Positions 36,088 through 45,576 are shown, counted from the stretch's first letter. The stretch is 64,000 nucleotides of DNA from Bythopirellula polymerisocia (GCF_007860015.1 NZ_SJPS01000004.1:317567-381566); one strand, 5' to 3'. Translations and numbers: made by a program. Notes: generated from the sequence alone by a model not told the origin.

Positions 36088-38625
36088 CTATTCGGGCCCC
36101 GGCGAGGGGGATTTTATTGGCAGAACGCTCACTTCCTCGATCAATCTGGTGGCGGCCGGATACCCGGGCCTGAGCCGCAGGCAGATCTTGGCCTCGCGGA
36201 TCGCTGCCTCATGCTGACCCACCTTGGCCAAGGTTTGGGCCAGTGCCAATCGCCAGCCGACCTGTCCGTAATCCAAAGCCAGCGCACGATTGAAATAAGG
36301 GATCGCCGCCGCGTAGTTTTCTTGTTGATTTTCCAGTGTGGCCATCTGGATATACTCGCTGGCCGAGGCTGCGCCGGAATCTGCCAGCGCACGGAGCTTC
36401 GCTTGCCGGCGGCTTCGGAGAGTCTCCGCCAATTGCGCGTACTCTGGATCGGCATCTTCAACATTCAGGAGAGCGATCAACTGAGATATCTTGCGGTGAT
36501 CCTCGCCGGCAAGTGCTTCGGCCAACTCGGGACGCTTGAGAACCTCGAGGTACAAACTGGCCACGTGGCTGAATTGATTGGGATCCAAAGCCACCGCCCG
36601 ATCCAACCAGGATCTTGCTTCTTCGGTATCCCCTTGCTGGGCCGCCATTTGACCGGCGGTCAAACATGTCAGTGCATCATAGGGAGCCAACTCGGCAGCT
36701 TGCCGAATAAGCTGTTCCCCTGCCGGTTGTTGGAGTACGAACAGCCGGAGCTCCCCCTCCAAGGCATAGGGGGGCCCAAAGGTGGGGCACAAGCGACGAG
36801 ACCTCGCAAGCTCATCGGCAATCTGCTCCACGATCGGCAAGGCATCGGGATGCAGCAGCAGTTGCCCCGTCTCGGGGTCGCGCGTGCGGCTGATCGAACG
36901 CCAGCGCACCAGGTTCAGCTGATAGGCCAGCAGGGCATTGTCTGGCTCAGCCAGTGCCGCTTGCTCGGCGGCGTTCAAGAGATCGACATAGTCCTGATCG
37001 CTCACTGGATCCTCTGCCTGCTGGATCCGACTTTGCATGGCGAGAAAGATATTAGTCCAGGCCTCAGCCCGGTAGGCGGCATAAGCTCCGCTGAGCGCCC
37101 ACCCCCAGACTGCGACCCAGCCGATGCCTAGAGCAATCCCCCAGGCAACGTTCAGCAGAGGACTGTGTTTCCCTGAGGAACTCCTACGCTTGTGGTCTCG
37201 GCGCTTGCTCGACTCGTAGTTGGCGATCGCCAGGATTAGCCCGCTCACCGCGGCCGTCATGGCAAAGACCGCGGGGAGGTGCTGTCCGAAATCACTCAGA
37301 CTATGGATCGCGGTGGCAATCAGCCCCAGGCAGAGCCCAAAGACCGCGACAGACAGGATCGTCCGACCTCGGAACAGAAGCTTCCTCGCGATTATCAGGA
37401 CCGAAGCCAAGAATGCGACGACTGCAGCAGCGCCGACCAGCCCAAACTCTTCGAGCAGTTGGGCCCAATCGTTGTCGGCATGTTCCGCCACCACGGGACT
37501 CACCGCAGGATCATAGAGGGGGAATACAAATTCGTACGTCCCCAGGCCACTCCCCCAGAGGGGGAAATCTCGCCAGGCGCTCAAGGTGCCCGACGTCATC
37601 TCGAGTCGGCCCTCCAAGCTCGAGCCATCTTCGAGTGTCGCCAGTCGATCGTAGACAAGGTCGAACGAGGTGAAAAACAGCACGATCAGCACACACCAAG
37701 GTGCCATCCCCAGGAGCCAACCGCGCGTGCTCAGTTCGCCGCGGTAATAGAGGAGCCCTCCAATGACCGCTGTGGCGACGAACAGCGAGATCGCACCATT
37801 GCGACTCATCGACATCAGTACCGCCAACGCGCACAGCACGAGTCCTCCCAGGAGTCTCAGATAGCGCTCCCAGCGGATTCCACCGAGGCCGACGGTGTGG
37901 AATTGATCTTCGCGTTTGTCCTCTTTGAGTCGCACCAATAAGAGCGCCAGTCCCGCCCCCAGGGCGAGATTGATAAACTGACAGAAATGGCTGTAGTTAA
38001 TAAAACTTCCCGACGTGACGACGGTAGCGCGCTCGGCATAAAGCCAGTGAATCTTGTGGGACATGGTCAAGATTTGCAGCAGCGAGAGTCCCGCCTCGAT
38101 GCAGCCCACGGCAAACAGGACTTTGAGAAAGCGAATGATTTGCTGCGAGGTCTTGAACGAGCAACTGACCGTGACAAACAGAGTCACAAAGATCAGTGCC
38201 ATCCGCAGGTCGTGGGCCGTCTGATAAGGGTAGAGCGAAAGCTTGGCGAACCCTCCGGCTGGTGCCGAGCCAGATTCCCCTAAGAACTGCGCGCGAACCT
38301 CCATGGTGTGGGGAGCAATCGTGCTCACGAGTCCCGCAGGTAAGGGGACCAACTGAAACACGATCAGTCCCAAGATTACCGCCAAGGTGAGGTAGACCCA
38401 GGACTTGATGACATGAAACTGACGGTCCAGCAGGCTGCGCAGGATCAGGCACAGCGAAAGCCCTGCCGCGACGAGCACGACCACCAGTTCGCTCCACGCC
38501 TCGACTGCACCCAGCGAGAGGGGCATGAACAAGAGGAGCCCCGTGAGCAGGACGAGAACGGCCCAATCCCAAGTGCTTTCGCTGGTGCGCCAGTCCGCCA
38601 CGAGGACGCCCGAGGGGTTATTCAT
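36088..38625 (-). CDS. O-antigen ligase/polymerase-like membrane protein with C-terminal TPRs
   Basis: 845 aa. About 12 membrane segments occupy residues 20-490, with the WaaL/Wzy-type block VLMSMSRNGAISLFVATAVIG and a large periplasmic loop carrying LWGSGLGTYEFVFPLYDP. From about 520 the protein becomes soluble and repetitive, with TPR-like helices (for example AAELAPYDALTCLTAGQMAAQQGDTEEARSW, then IPYFNRALALDYGQVGWRLALAQTLAKVGQHEAAIREAK). Such fusions polymerise or ligate glycans, with the TPRs as docking modules. It is the last gene of the minus-strand group after the Wzc-like kinase and PHP phosphatase. A second polymerase candidate is at 57758-59146. Confidence 0.85.
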   Translation of the reverse strand: MNNPSGVLVADWRTSESTWDWAVLVLLTGLLLFMPLSLGAVEAWSELVVVLVAAGLSLCLILRSLLDRQFHVIKSWVYLTLAVILGLIVFQLVPLPAGLVSTIAPHTMEVRAQFLGESGSAPAGGFAKLSLYPYQTAHDLRMALIFVTLFVTVSCSFKTSQQIIRFLKVLFAVGCIEAGLSLLQILTMSHKIHWLYAERATVVTSGSFINYSHFCQFINLALGAGLALLLVRLKEDKREDQFHTVGLGGIRWERYLRLLGGLVLCALAVLMSMSRNGAISLFVATAVIGGLLYYRGELSTRGWLLGMAPWCVLIVLFFTSFDLVYDRLATLEDGSSLEGRLEMTSGTLSAWRDFPLWGSGLGTYEFVFPLYDPAVSPVVAEHADNDWAQLLEEFGLVGAAAVVAFLASVLIIARKLLFRGRTILSVAVFGLCLGLIATAIHSLSDFGQHLPAVFAMTAAVSGLILAIANYESSKRRDHKRRSSSGKHSPLLNVAWGIALGIGWVAVWGWALSGAYAAYRAEAWTNIFLAMQSRIQQAEDPVSDQDYVDLLNAAEQAALAEPDNALLAYQLNLVRWRSISRTRDPETGQLLLHPDALPIVEQIADELARSRRLCPTFGPPYALEGELRLFVLQQPAGEQLIRQAAELAPYDALTCLTAGQMAAQQGDTEEARSWLDRAVALDPNQFSHVASLYLEVLKRPELAEALAGEDHRKISQLIALLNVEDADPEYAQLAETLRSRRQAKLRALADSGAASASEYIQMATLENQQENYAAAIPYFNRALALDYGQVGWRLALAQTLAKVGQHEAAIREAKICLRLRPGYPAATRLIEEVSVLPIKSPSPGPE

Positions 38626-39017
38626 CGGGATCCCCCTGAGCCAAATGACTGGGAACTAAGGTACGGTTTAGTGACATGTTCGACATTGTGGGGTACCCGC
38701 GAATTGGTTTGAACAGGGGATTGTTTGAACGGAAGGAAAGGGAGTCTACAGAGGGAATGAAAAAGAGTGAAATAGGAACACTAATCTTCGCTAATCAGCG
38801 CTAATCTGATTAGTGAAGATTAGCGAAGATAAGTGTTTCTTTCTTCATTGCTTTCATTCTCTCTGTTAGCTTCGTTACCTCATGTTCAAAATAGTTTTGG
38901 TTGTGGTTTGTAACCGCGTCGGCGCCTCTATTTTGTTCTGTTCATTCAAGGCCTGTGATGTTGCTGTTGATCCCGAAACCAGTCGCATCATTCTTGCTAT
39001 CGAAATAGGGAAGTTCT
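38626..39017. other. Intergenic region dominated by a long palindrome
   Basis: 392 bp between the Wzy/TPR gene and the PHP phosphatase gene, both on the minus strand. Besides the 119-bp palindrome at 38748-38866 nothing gene-like was seen. Confidence 0.6.
38748..38866. repeat. 119-bp imperfect palindrome
   Basis: Both ends are inverted copies over roughly 49 bp, from ACAGAGGGAATGAAA on the left to its counterpart ending TTCATTCTCTCTGT. The inner arms (38777-38796 and 38818-38837, ACACTAATCTTCGCTAATC) differ at one position. The CTAATCAGCG core resembles the four larger elements at 43.9-49.6 kb. It would fold into one long hairpin in the transcript leaving the PHP phosphatase gene. Confidence 0.85.
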
Positions 39018-39833
39018 TCATGAGTCGTTCCTCAGCGGGGATGCGATGGTTGTTCCCTGGTAGACCTGCAAGGGGTTTGCCAGGCAGAGTTGGCTGGCTG
39101 TTTCTGACCCCAACTGTTCGGTCAAGGCAGCGAGTGCCGCACTGAGCCGGGGGGGCCTGTGCTGGGTGTCATGGGCGTCGGTTGCGATCAGGCTGGCCAG
39201 ATTGGCTTGGACGATCGCCCAGGCCTGGGCGTGGGCCCGCCTGCCAAAGTCGCCCAAGAGACTGCCGGCGGTGAGCTGGATCACGGCACCCGCCTGCACC
39301 CAGGATTGGAGCATTGGTTCTTTACCAGCCAGATAGCGGTAGCGCTCCGGATGGGTGATGATCGACTGGATCCCTCGTGCGTCGAGCAACTCGATCGTGG
39401 GGAGAGGATCGATCAAGAAATCGTGTGGCAGCTCCAAGAGAAGATGGCGACCCTTGTCGGCGAGGGTACCGATCTCACCTTCATCGAGCAAATGGGGGAG
39501 CCGCTCATCGATCCGCACATCTCCCCCCGGGAGGATCTCGAGCGGAATCCCCGCCGACGCGAGTGCGGACGACAGCTCTTGAATTTCGGCTCGAATGAGT
39601 TCGGCGGAGTTCATCCGGTCATAGCGCCCCAATTGGTGAGGCGTTGCCATAACGGTGGTGATTCCATCCTCGACCAAGGCTTGAGCCAGCTGCATTGAGG
39701 ATTCGAGGGTCGGGGGACCATCATCCAGACCGGGGAGCAAATGGCAGTGGATATCCACGCACCGTTCGACTTGAAAGGCCTCGAGCCTGGCTAACTGGGT
39801 TTGGCTCCACGCTGCAGGCTGGGAAGTGCTCAT
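39018..39833 (-). CDS. PHP-type tyrosine-protein phosphatase (CpsB/YwqE family)
   Basis: 271 aa PHP-superfamily phosphatase. Metal-binding motifs are DIHCHLLPGLDDGPPT (about 29), MATPHQLGRY (about 62), IITHPERYRYL (about 160) and ATDAHDTQHRPP (about 215). In capsule loci this manganese-dependent enzyme removes phosphate from the C-terminal tyrosines of the Wzc/CpsD kinase, balancing polymer length and export. Its position directly downstream of the Wzc-like gene fits exactly. The residues before 27 (QTQLARLEAFQVER) are variable. No signal peptide. Confidence 0.9.
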   Translation of the reverse strand: MSTSQPAAWSQTQLARLEAFQVERCVDIHCHLLPGLDDGPPTLESSMQLAQALVEDGITTVMATPHQLGRYDRMNSAELIRAEIQELSSALASAGIPLEILPGGDVRIDERLPHLLDEGEIGTLADKGRHLLLELPHDFLIDPLPTIELLDARGIQSIITHPERYRYLAGKEPMLQSWVQAGAVIQLTAGSLLGDFGRRAHAQAWAIVQANLASLIATDAHDTQHRPPRLSAALAALTEQLGSETASQLCLANPLQVYQGTTIASPLRNDS

Positions 39834-39870
39834 AGGCCACTGAATGGTTAGTCAATAGAGTATTAGGATT

Positions 39871-39931
39871 GAGCGGCGCGGCGCTAGCCGCCGGTTCCCT
39901 AGAATAACCGGTGGCTAGCGCCATGCCGCTC
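39871..39931. repeat. Inverted repeat with GGCTAGCGCC core
   Basis: The 26-bp arms (39871-39896, 39906-39931) match at 24 positions (GAGCGGC..GGCGCTAGCC..CCGGTT). They lie in the 122-bp gap between the Wzc-like and phosphatase genes. A single arm recurs at 61769-61796. Confidence 0.8.
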
Positions 39932-39955
39932 ACATTATCAGGTTTGACATAACCA

Positions 39956-42280
39956 CTAGGTGGAGATCTCAGAAGTCTCGGCCGGGTCGGTACTTGGAGT
40001 CTCGGCTTTGGCAGAGATCGCGAGACCTTTCTGGCGGCGACCGTTGGCAGGATAGGCGTCCAACTGGTAGGCGCTCTCACCGTAGCTTCCCCCGGCGTGC
40101 CCGTAAGCACCGTAGCCACCATAGCCATAGCCCGAGGAATAGCTGGATTGCTGACGCGCGGGAACGGCGTTGACGACCACCCCAATTCGCTGGGCGTGGA
40201 CTTTCCACAATTCATCACGCGAAGCCACGCTCATCCGCCGCGTCGAGCGGTCTGCCCGCAGGACGAGGATCGTGGCATCGGTCTGAGCGGCAATCACGCG
40301 GGCATCGGCCACGGGCATCACGGGTGGTGAATCGATGACGATCTTGTCGTAGTCCAAGCGAAGCTTATCCAAGAGTTCGCTGAAGAAGCCATTGTTGAGT
40401 AGCTCCACGGGATTCGCGGGACATACACCGCAGGGCAACAAGTCCAGGTTGACCACCTCCGTGGAAACGATCAGCTCCCGAACGGGGCGGCGCTCGGTCA
40501 GTACGGTCGACAATCCCTGCTCGCAGGTGACTTCAAAGATGGTGTGCTGGGTGGGTTTACGCATATCAGCATCAATCAGCAGCACGCGCTGATCGGCCTG
40601 GGCCATCGCGATCGCCATGTTACTGGCGACGGTCGACTTGCCATCTCCTGGCGAAGGCGAAGTCACGCAAATGATCTTGGCATCATCCCGCGCGAGCCCA
40701 AAATGAATGGCGGTCCGCAAGGTGCGAAATGCTTCGGCAGCAGTCGAACGAGGATGCGTCAGCAGCACGGTGCCAATCGCGGAGCGGCCTTTACGATCGT
40801 TAGCCCGCTCGCTGGAGAGGGGTAAGGCCCCCAGCACGGGGAGCTGCAAGACTTGGGCGATTTCATCGATCGATTTCAGGCGATGATCCATCAAGTTCCG
40901 CAGCCAGGCCAGCCCAAAGCCGACCAAGCCGCCTAATAGCCCCCCCACCCCCAGAAATCGCGTGCGATTGGGATACGTGGGAACAGTCGTCGGCCCAGCC
41001 ACTTCCAGGATACTGACGTTCATCGCGCCGACGTCTTCGATCAGGTTCACTTCCTTGATGCGTTCGTCGAGGATGTCGGTCAACCGGGCGGTACGCGCCA
41101 AGGATTCTTCGAGCAGGGCCAGCTTGGCCGCCTGGGAGTTCACCTGCAGGGCCAGCTTAAATTGGGAGTCGTAGTTGCGTTGCAATTCGGCCCGCTTCTG
41201 CTCGAGGAGCTGATACTCCTGGGACATCGTTTCGACATAAGCCGAGACGATCGCTTCTTTGTTCTTTTCAATGTCGGCCTGCTGCTTGTCGAGGCGCGCC
41301 TGCAGCTTCTCGCGCGATTCGAGCATGATTCTCACGCGGGGATGGCCGTCGCCCCACGTCGATTGGAGCGAGGCGATCTGCAAATCAAGGTCACGGATTT
41401 TGTTTTCGAGATCCAGAGAGAGCTGGGATTCCGAACGGATCTCGTTAGCCACCTGCTGCTGAGAGCTGGCCAGCTCTAAAAGGAAAGGTCGCTGGCTGGG
41501 GGTCTCGTACATGCTCTTGGTGCGATTGTAGCGGGCCTTGGCGTCGAGCAGTTCTAGCTCGACCCGGTCGAGTTCCTGAGCCAGGGACGAGAACCGCTTC
41601 GTGATGACGTTCTCTTCACCCACCTGCACAGCCAGGGCGGCATTCTGCTGGCGAAATTCGATCAGTTCCTGGCGGCGGGCTTCCAGCTCCGCATCGCGGC
41701 GCTGCTTTTCATTGCGGAGGATGGTGAGCACCTCGACCGTATCGGTCCGCCGTTCTTCGGCATACTTGCTGATGTAGGCCTCGACGACCGAATTCACGAG
41801 TTGGGCTGCGTCGGCCGAGTTCGCGAGTTCAGCCGAGACGTTGATGATGTCGTCGTTCTGGCCGACCTGGACATCGATATTCTTCCGGAGGAAAGCGACC
41901 CGATTGTCGACATCCCGAAAGGTTTCCAGGCTGGCGTTCTCACCTTGTTCGGCAGCGGCAGCCAACACGGGGGTCGAGCGAATCAACTCCGCCTGAGTGT
42001 AGAGATAGCTGGCCGAGTTGCCGAGTTGGACTTCCTGCTCCAGAATCCGCGGCATGTTCCGCTCGATGTACAAGCGGGAGACGCTTGTGAAACGCGGCTC
42101 GACGCGTTGCAGCAGAATCCACGCGGCCCCCAATCCGGTGAGCACGGTCAGCAGCAACAGCCACCGAGCTTGCCAGGCGAGTTCCAATAGATTCGTCTGC
42201 CCCGCTCCTGCGGCATGGTCATGCGCCATGCCAGAGGGTTCGAGTTGGGTATTCGAATCGTATTCGATCAGCGACGACAT
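39956..42280 (-). CDS. Wzc-type polysaccharide co-polymerase / tyrosine autokinase
   Basis: 774 aa from the ATG at 42280 (MSSLIEYDSN); an upstream start at 42337 is possible. A Wzz domain with flanking membrane helices (about 35-60, 450-475) encloses a long coiled coil (about 170-420). The C-terminal BY-kinase has Walker A SPGDGKSTVASNMA (about 540), Walker A' LLIDADMRKPT and Walker B IVIDSPPVMPVADA. A Tyr-rich tail (SSYSSGYGYGGYGAYG, about 730-755) is the probable autophosphorylation cluster. It controls chain length and export with the OPX protein and is reset by the PHP phosphatase downstream. First gene of the minus-strand trio. Confidence 0.93.
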   Translation of the reverse strand: MSSLIEYDSNTQLEPSGMAHDHAAGAGQTNLLELAWQARWLLLLTVLTGLGAAWILLQRVEPRFTSVSRLYIERNMPRILEQEVQLGNSASYLYTQAELIRSTPVLAAAAEQGENASLETFRDVDNRVAFLRKNIDVQVGQNDDIINVSAELANSADAAQLVNSVVEAYISKYAEERRTDTVEVLTILRNEKQRRDAELEARRQELIEFRQQNAALAVQVGEENVITKRFSSLAQELDRVELELLDAKARYNRTKSMYETPSQRPFLLELASSQQQVANEIRSESQLSLDLENKIRDLDLQIASLQSTWGDGHPRVRIMLESREKLQARLDKQQADIEKNKEAIVSAYVETMSQEYQLLEQKRAELQRNYDSQFKLALQVNSQAAKLALLEESLARTARLTDILDERIKEVNLIEDVGAMNVSILEVAGPTTVPTYPNRTRFLGVGGLLGGLVGFGLAWLRNLMDHRLKSIDEIAQVLQLPVLGALPLSSERANDRKGRSAIGTVLLTHPRSTAAEAFRTLRTAIHFGLARDDAKIICVTSPSPGDGKSTVASNMAIAMAQADQRVLLIDADMRKPTQHTIFEVTCEQGLSTVLTERRPVRELIVSTEVVNLDLLPCGVCPANPVELLNNGFFSELLDKLRLDYDKIVIDSPPVMPVADARVIAAQTDATILVLRADRSTRRMSVASRDELWKVHAQRIGVVVNAVPARQQSSYSSGYGYGGYGAYGHAGGSYGESAYQLDAYPANGRRQKGLAISAKAETPSTDPAETSEIST

Positions 42281-42575
42281 GGGCGAACATTCTCGCGGTG
42301 GCGGAATTGATTTACGATGAAAGGGCAACGAGCGCATTCGTAGGCAAGAACATCAGCGCTTGCTGAGGCCCTGGCCGTGGTGTGCATTATAAGTGAAACG
42401 TGCAACGAAGTCTTAGACGCTCGAGGCAAAATGCCTGAATCTTTTCGCAGCTTGCGAGCGGGTTGCATCAATGCAGGGGAAGCATCGATTGTAACGATTA
42501 AGGGGTTCAGGGGGAAGCATGCAGCGCTAAGTCCAGGAGAGGTGCAAAGTCGAAAATTTAGCCAATTAAAAAATT

Positions 42576-42647
42576 GCCACAGAGCTCACAGAGAGCTCAG
42601 AGCAGAGAAAACAAGGAATTCTCTGTGCTCTCGGTGTTCTCTGTGGC
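42576..42647. repeat. CACAGAG-type palindrome
   Basis: The left arm starts GCCACAGAGCTCACAGAG, and the right arm ends with the complement (CTCTGTGGC); about 30 bp per arm with a short AACAAGGAA centre. The same family is found nested inside another element at 49501-49566. Confidence 0.75.
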
Positions 42648-43177
42648 TTTGCTATCTTTCTGGTTTTCTGACTTTGCAGATTTCCTGCGCTAAGTCGCCT
42701 CCCCCTCGAAACGGGTCTCGCCAGGGCTGCAATTGTTTTGAGTGTCTTTTGATGCATGACAGCACTTCAGATTTACCTCTTCTGGGCTAGTGGTTTTCAA
42801 CGCGGTGCTGGTCGTATCGATGGTAGCGACTAGACCCCCTGCGAGACGGCCTAAGACATTTAATGCTTGCTAGTTAGGGGTTCCCCGACTAACCTCAAAG
42901 GAGAGTCGTCGGACGAGTACTAGGGCACTGGAAGTTGACTCCCTCCCTGCTGTGGAGGGAGTTGGCTAATTGCTCGACTTCTTGCCGCGACAGACTCCCC
43001 CCTGAAGCGTCCTTGAGCTTCGCTTGCTTTCCCGATCGATCGGGGCAAGTGTTGGCTCACTGGTGACTAGGGCAAAATAATCGGTCCCGGGGTTGCGCAT
43101 TTTTGCCCTCCGGTGCACCGACGTGGACGGAGTCCGCGCGGGGCGAGGGGATGTATGAATTATGATTTATGAGTTTT

Positions 43178-43270
43178 GAGGCGCGAGGCGCTAGTTGCTG
43201 GTCATTGGAAATTGCTTATTCTTCCTAACCACTTCTTCTGACTAGCGCCTAACAACTAGCGCCTCGCGCC
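43178..43270. repeat. GCGCTAG-family inverted repeat upstream of NusG-like gene
   Basis: GAGGCGCGAGGCGCTAG at 43178 and its inverted counterpart CTAGCGCCT..CTAGCGCCTCGCGCC at 43241-43270 enclose a 38-bp centre. This is the best-defined free copy of the repeat that also occurs inside and at the ends of genes at 45.6, 49.6, 50.5, 61.6, 62.9 and 63.4 kb. Confidence 0.8.
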
Positions 43271-43336
43271 TTTATCACTCTCACAACTCACAACTCGCAA
43301 CTCGCAACTATCTTAAAACTTACCGACAATCCGCCG

Positions 43337-43948
43337 ATGACTTTGTCCGCGACTTCCTCCTTGGCGGAGGTTGAGGGGGACTGGACCGTGGCTTATTGCA
43401 AGCCGCGGCAGGAGAAAGCGCTCGCTTGGGAATTGTGCCAGCGCGAGGTCCCTTACTTCCTGCCGATGGTGTTGCGCGTGACTTCGTCGGGGGGTCGGCG
43501 GCGGAAGAATCTCTATCCGCTGTTTAAATCGTATCTGTTCTTCGCCGGCGAAGATCGCGAACGGCTCGAAGTCCTCAAGACCAACCGCATTGTCAAGCTG
43601 GTCGAAATTCATGCGGCCGAACAAGCAACGTTCCTGCGGGATATCACCTCGCTGGAACTGGGACTGCGGAACGCAAGCACCCCGGTGGAGCTGTACCCGC
43701 GTCTGGTAAAAGGGGCCTGGGTCCGCGTGGTCGCGGGGCCGATGAAGGATGCCGAGGGGACGATCCTCAGTGCCGACAATAAAACGAAACTCCTGCTGGG
43801 CATTTCGCTCATGGGGGCCGGCGCCACGGTCGAGATCCATCCCGACCTGGTCGAGCCATGCCAGCGCGAACCGGCCACGATCACCAAACCCTCGGTGACG
43901 GTGGTTTTCAATGATCGTTGTCGGGAGAAGCATCAGAATAGTGGTTAG
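43337..43948 (+). CDS. NusG-like transcription antitermination factor of the EPS locus
   Basis: 203 aa. The N-terminal NGN domain reads DWTVAYCKPRQEKALAWELCQREVPYFLP, then LYPLFKSYLFFAGE. The KOW domain follows (KGAWVRVVAGPMKDAEGTILSADNKTKLLLGISLMG). It belongs with the RfaH/UpxY/LoaP-like specialised NusG paralogs that keep RNA polymerase running through long surface-polysaccharide operons. As the first plus-strand gene of the locus it is well placed to do this for the downstream genes. The last codons (AAT AGT GGT TAG) lie within a 7-bp tandem repeat, so the final residues are repeat-derived. Confidence 0.88.
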   Translation: MTLSATSSLAEVEGDWTVAYCKPRQEKALAWELCQREVPYFLPMVLRVTSSGGRRRKNLYPLFKSYLFFAGEDRERLEVLKTNRIVKLVEIHAAEQATFLRDITSLELGLRNASTPVELYPRLVKGAWVRVVAGPMKDAEGTILSADNKTKLLLGISLMGAGATVEIHPDLVEPCQREPATITKPSVTVVFNDRCREKHQNSG

Positions 43949-43975
43949 TGGTTAGTGGTTAGTGGTTAGTGGTTA
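43941..43975 (+). repeat. 7-bp tandem repeat (GTGGTTA x5) over the NusG-like stop codon
   Basis: Five exact units of GTGGTTA. The NusG-like stop codon TAG (43946-43948) is inside the array, so a change in unit number would leave the protein end unchanged apart from its position in the array. Confidence 0.95.
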
Positions 43976-43981
43976 GGAAGA

Positions 43982-44095
43982 AATTAGACGCGGAGAAACG
44001 CGGATTTTTCGGATGACCGCGGATCATTTCAAATACAAATCCTGTTTCTTAAATCTGTGAAAATCAGCCCAATCAGCGTTCATCCGCGTTCCATT
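43982..44095. repeat. Long EPS-locus palindromic element, copy 1
   Basis: About 114 bp, beginning AATTAGACGCGGAGAAACGC and ending CAGCGTTCATCCGCGTTCC, which is complementary to the start (GACGCGGA..ACGCGGAT). It lies between the NusG-like and UDP-sugar dehydrogenase genes. The copies at 45650-45765 and 48221-48335 are nearly identical in arms and centre (CAAATACAAA..TGTTTCTTAAATCTG). Confidence 0.9.
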
Positions 44096-44200
44096 TCTTC
44101 CTCGTAACTCGCAACTTACTGTCCCAATACTCTCCCGCCCGCAACCCCTAACCTCTAGCCTCAAACCTCTAGCCTCTATTTTTCCTCCAGGACACCTATT

Positions 44201-45574
44201 ATGAGTAATGGCCAAAACTTGAAATCGCCCCAACTCGCTAAGAAGTCCTTGGCGGAATCCAAGCGGGCCGACGCGCTGGATCCGCTGGCTTGTACGGCTA
44301 TTGTCGGGCTGGGGTATGTGGGTTTGCCGCTTTGTCTGCAGTTTGCCAAGTCGGGCTATCGCGTGCTGGGGCTTGACATCGACGCTAAGAAAGTTGACGC
44401 GATTCAGGCGGGTAACTCTTACATTGGCCACATCCCGGCGGCCGACATCGCCGACTGCGTCGACTCGGAACGGTTGAGCGCGTCGACCGATTTCGAGCGG
44501 ATCCGCGAAGCATCGGCGGTGATCATCTGTGTCCCCACGCCGCTCTCCAAAAACTTTGAGCCGGACATTTCTTACATTCTCGCGACGGGGACAGCGATCG
44601 CCCCCCACCTGCAGCCGGGCACGCTCGTGGTGCTGGAGTCCACGACCTATCCCGGCACGACCGATACCGAGCTGCGCGAAGTCCTCGAAGCGGGCTCTGG
44701 CATGGTGGCCGGTGTTGATTTTCACCTGGCCTTCTCCCCCGAGCGGGAAGACCCGGGGAACCCCGCCAGCAAGGTTGCCACGATCCCCAAGGTGGTTGGT
44801 GGATTTACGCCCGAATGCCTGGCCAAGGCGGTGGAACTGTACTCCTCGGCCGTGGATGAGGTGGTCCCCGTCAATTCGTGCCGCGTGGCCGAGGCGACGA
44901 AGCTGCTCGAGAACATCTACCGCAGCGTGAACATCGCCCTGGTGAATGAGTTGAAGGTGATCTACGGCGCGATGGATATCGACATCTGGGAAGTCATTGC
45001 CGCGGCCAAGACGAAGCCGTTTGGCTTCAACGCCTTCTACCCGGGCCCCGGCCTGGGGGGGCACTGCATCCCCATCGATCCGTTTTATCTTAGCTGGAAG
45101 GCCCGCGAATATGGCCATCGCACCCGCTTCATTGAGCTGGCGGGCGAGATCAATCGCAACATGCCCCGCCATGTGATCGAGGTCCTCGGCCAGGCCCTGA
45201 ACCAGCACCACAAATCGATCCGCCGCAGCCGCATCCTGGTCGTCGGCCTGGCGTACAAGCCAAACGTCGGCGACGAACGCGAATCCCCCAGTTTTGTTTT
45301 TCTGGAGGAGCTGACCAAGCGGGGCGCCGAGGTCGAGTACTACGATCCGTATGTCCCCGAGATTCGTCCGACGCGCGAACACCCCCAATGGGCCGGCAAA
45401 CAGTCCATCGCCTGGAGCGAGGAAAACCTCGCGAGTTTCGATCTGGTGTTGATTAGTACAAATCATGCGTGTATCGATTACCAACAACTGGCCGACTGGG
45501 CCCCGCTGATCGTCGACACCCGCAACGCAATGTTCGGAGTGGAGACAAAAGCGGATCAGGTGTGGAAAGCGTGA
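44201..45574 (+). CDS. UDP-sugar 6-dehydrogenase (WbpA/Ugd family)
   Basis: 457 aa NAD-dependent nucleotide-sugar dehydrogenase. The Rossmann motif is AIVGLGYVGLPLCLQFAKSGY (about 31). VPTPLSKNFEPDISYI is typical of the UDP-N-acetylglucosamine/UDP-ManNAc dehydrogenase branch. Catalytic Cys289 lies in GLGGHCIPIDPFYLSWKA, with Lys and Asn in EATKLLENIYRSVNIALVNEL. It makes a UDP-uronic acid by two successive oxidations; which sugar is not certain. The TGA stop is followed at once by a GCGCTAG-type repeat, and the ATG is preceded by CCTCTAGCCTCTA repeats and TCCTCCAGGA. Confidence 0.92.
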   Translation: MSNGQNLKSPQLAKKSLAESKRADALDPLACTAIVGLGYVGLPLCLQFAKSGYRVLGLDIDAKKVDAIQAGNSYIGHIPAADIADCVDSERLSASTDFERIREASAVIICVPTPLSKNFEPDISYILATGTAIAPHLQPGTLVVLESTTYPGTTDTELREVLEAGSGMVAGVDFHLAFSPEREDPGNPASKVATIPKVVGGFTPECLAKAVELYSSAVDEVVPVNSCRVAEATKLLENIYRSVNIALVNELKVIYGAMDIDIWEVIAAAKTKPFGFNAFYPGPGLGGHCIPIDPFYLSWKAREYGHRTRFIELAGEINRNMPRHVIEVLGQALNQHHKSIRRSRILVVGLAYKPNVGDERESPSFVFLEELTKRGAEVEYYDPYVPEIRPTREHPQWAGKQSIAWSEENLASFDLVLISTNHACIDYQQLADWAPLIVDTRNAMFGVETKADQVWKA

Positions 45575-45576
45575 GT

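Larger units (their letters stand above)
42281..43336. other. 1-kb repeat-rich divergent region upstream of NusG-like gene
   Basis: 1056 bp between the divergent Wzc-like and NusG-like genes with no convincing gene. It holds a CACAGAG palindrome (42576-42647), a perfect 9-bp hairpin ACTCCCTCC/GGAGGGAGT (42938-42962), a GCGCTAG-type inverted repeat (43178-43270) and short ACTCACAACTCGCA repeats running to the next start codon. It probably carries the promoters for both halves of the polysaccharide locus. Confidence 0.6.

Noticed and set aside
36058-37131. Plus-strand frame of 357 codons
   Set aside because: Antisense to the TPR part of the Wzy-like gene; no motif and no ribosome site.
42377-42790. 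Plus-strand frame of 137 codons in the long repeat-rich gap
   Set aside because: It runs through the CACAGAG palindrome and has no coding features; most likely chance.
43313-43933. Minus-strand frame of 206 codons
   Set aside because: Antisense shadow of the NusG-like gene, which has clear NGN and KOW domains.
44024-45487. Long minus-strand frame of 487 codons
   Set aside because: It is antisense to the UDP-sugar dehydrogenase, whose motifs are complete; the minus product is His/Arg/Gly-rich with no family features and runs into repeat copy 1.
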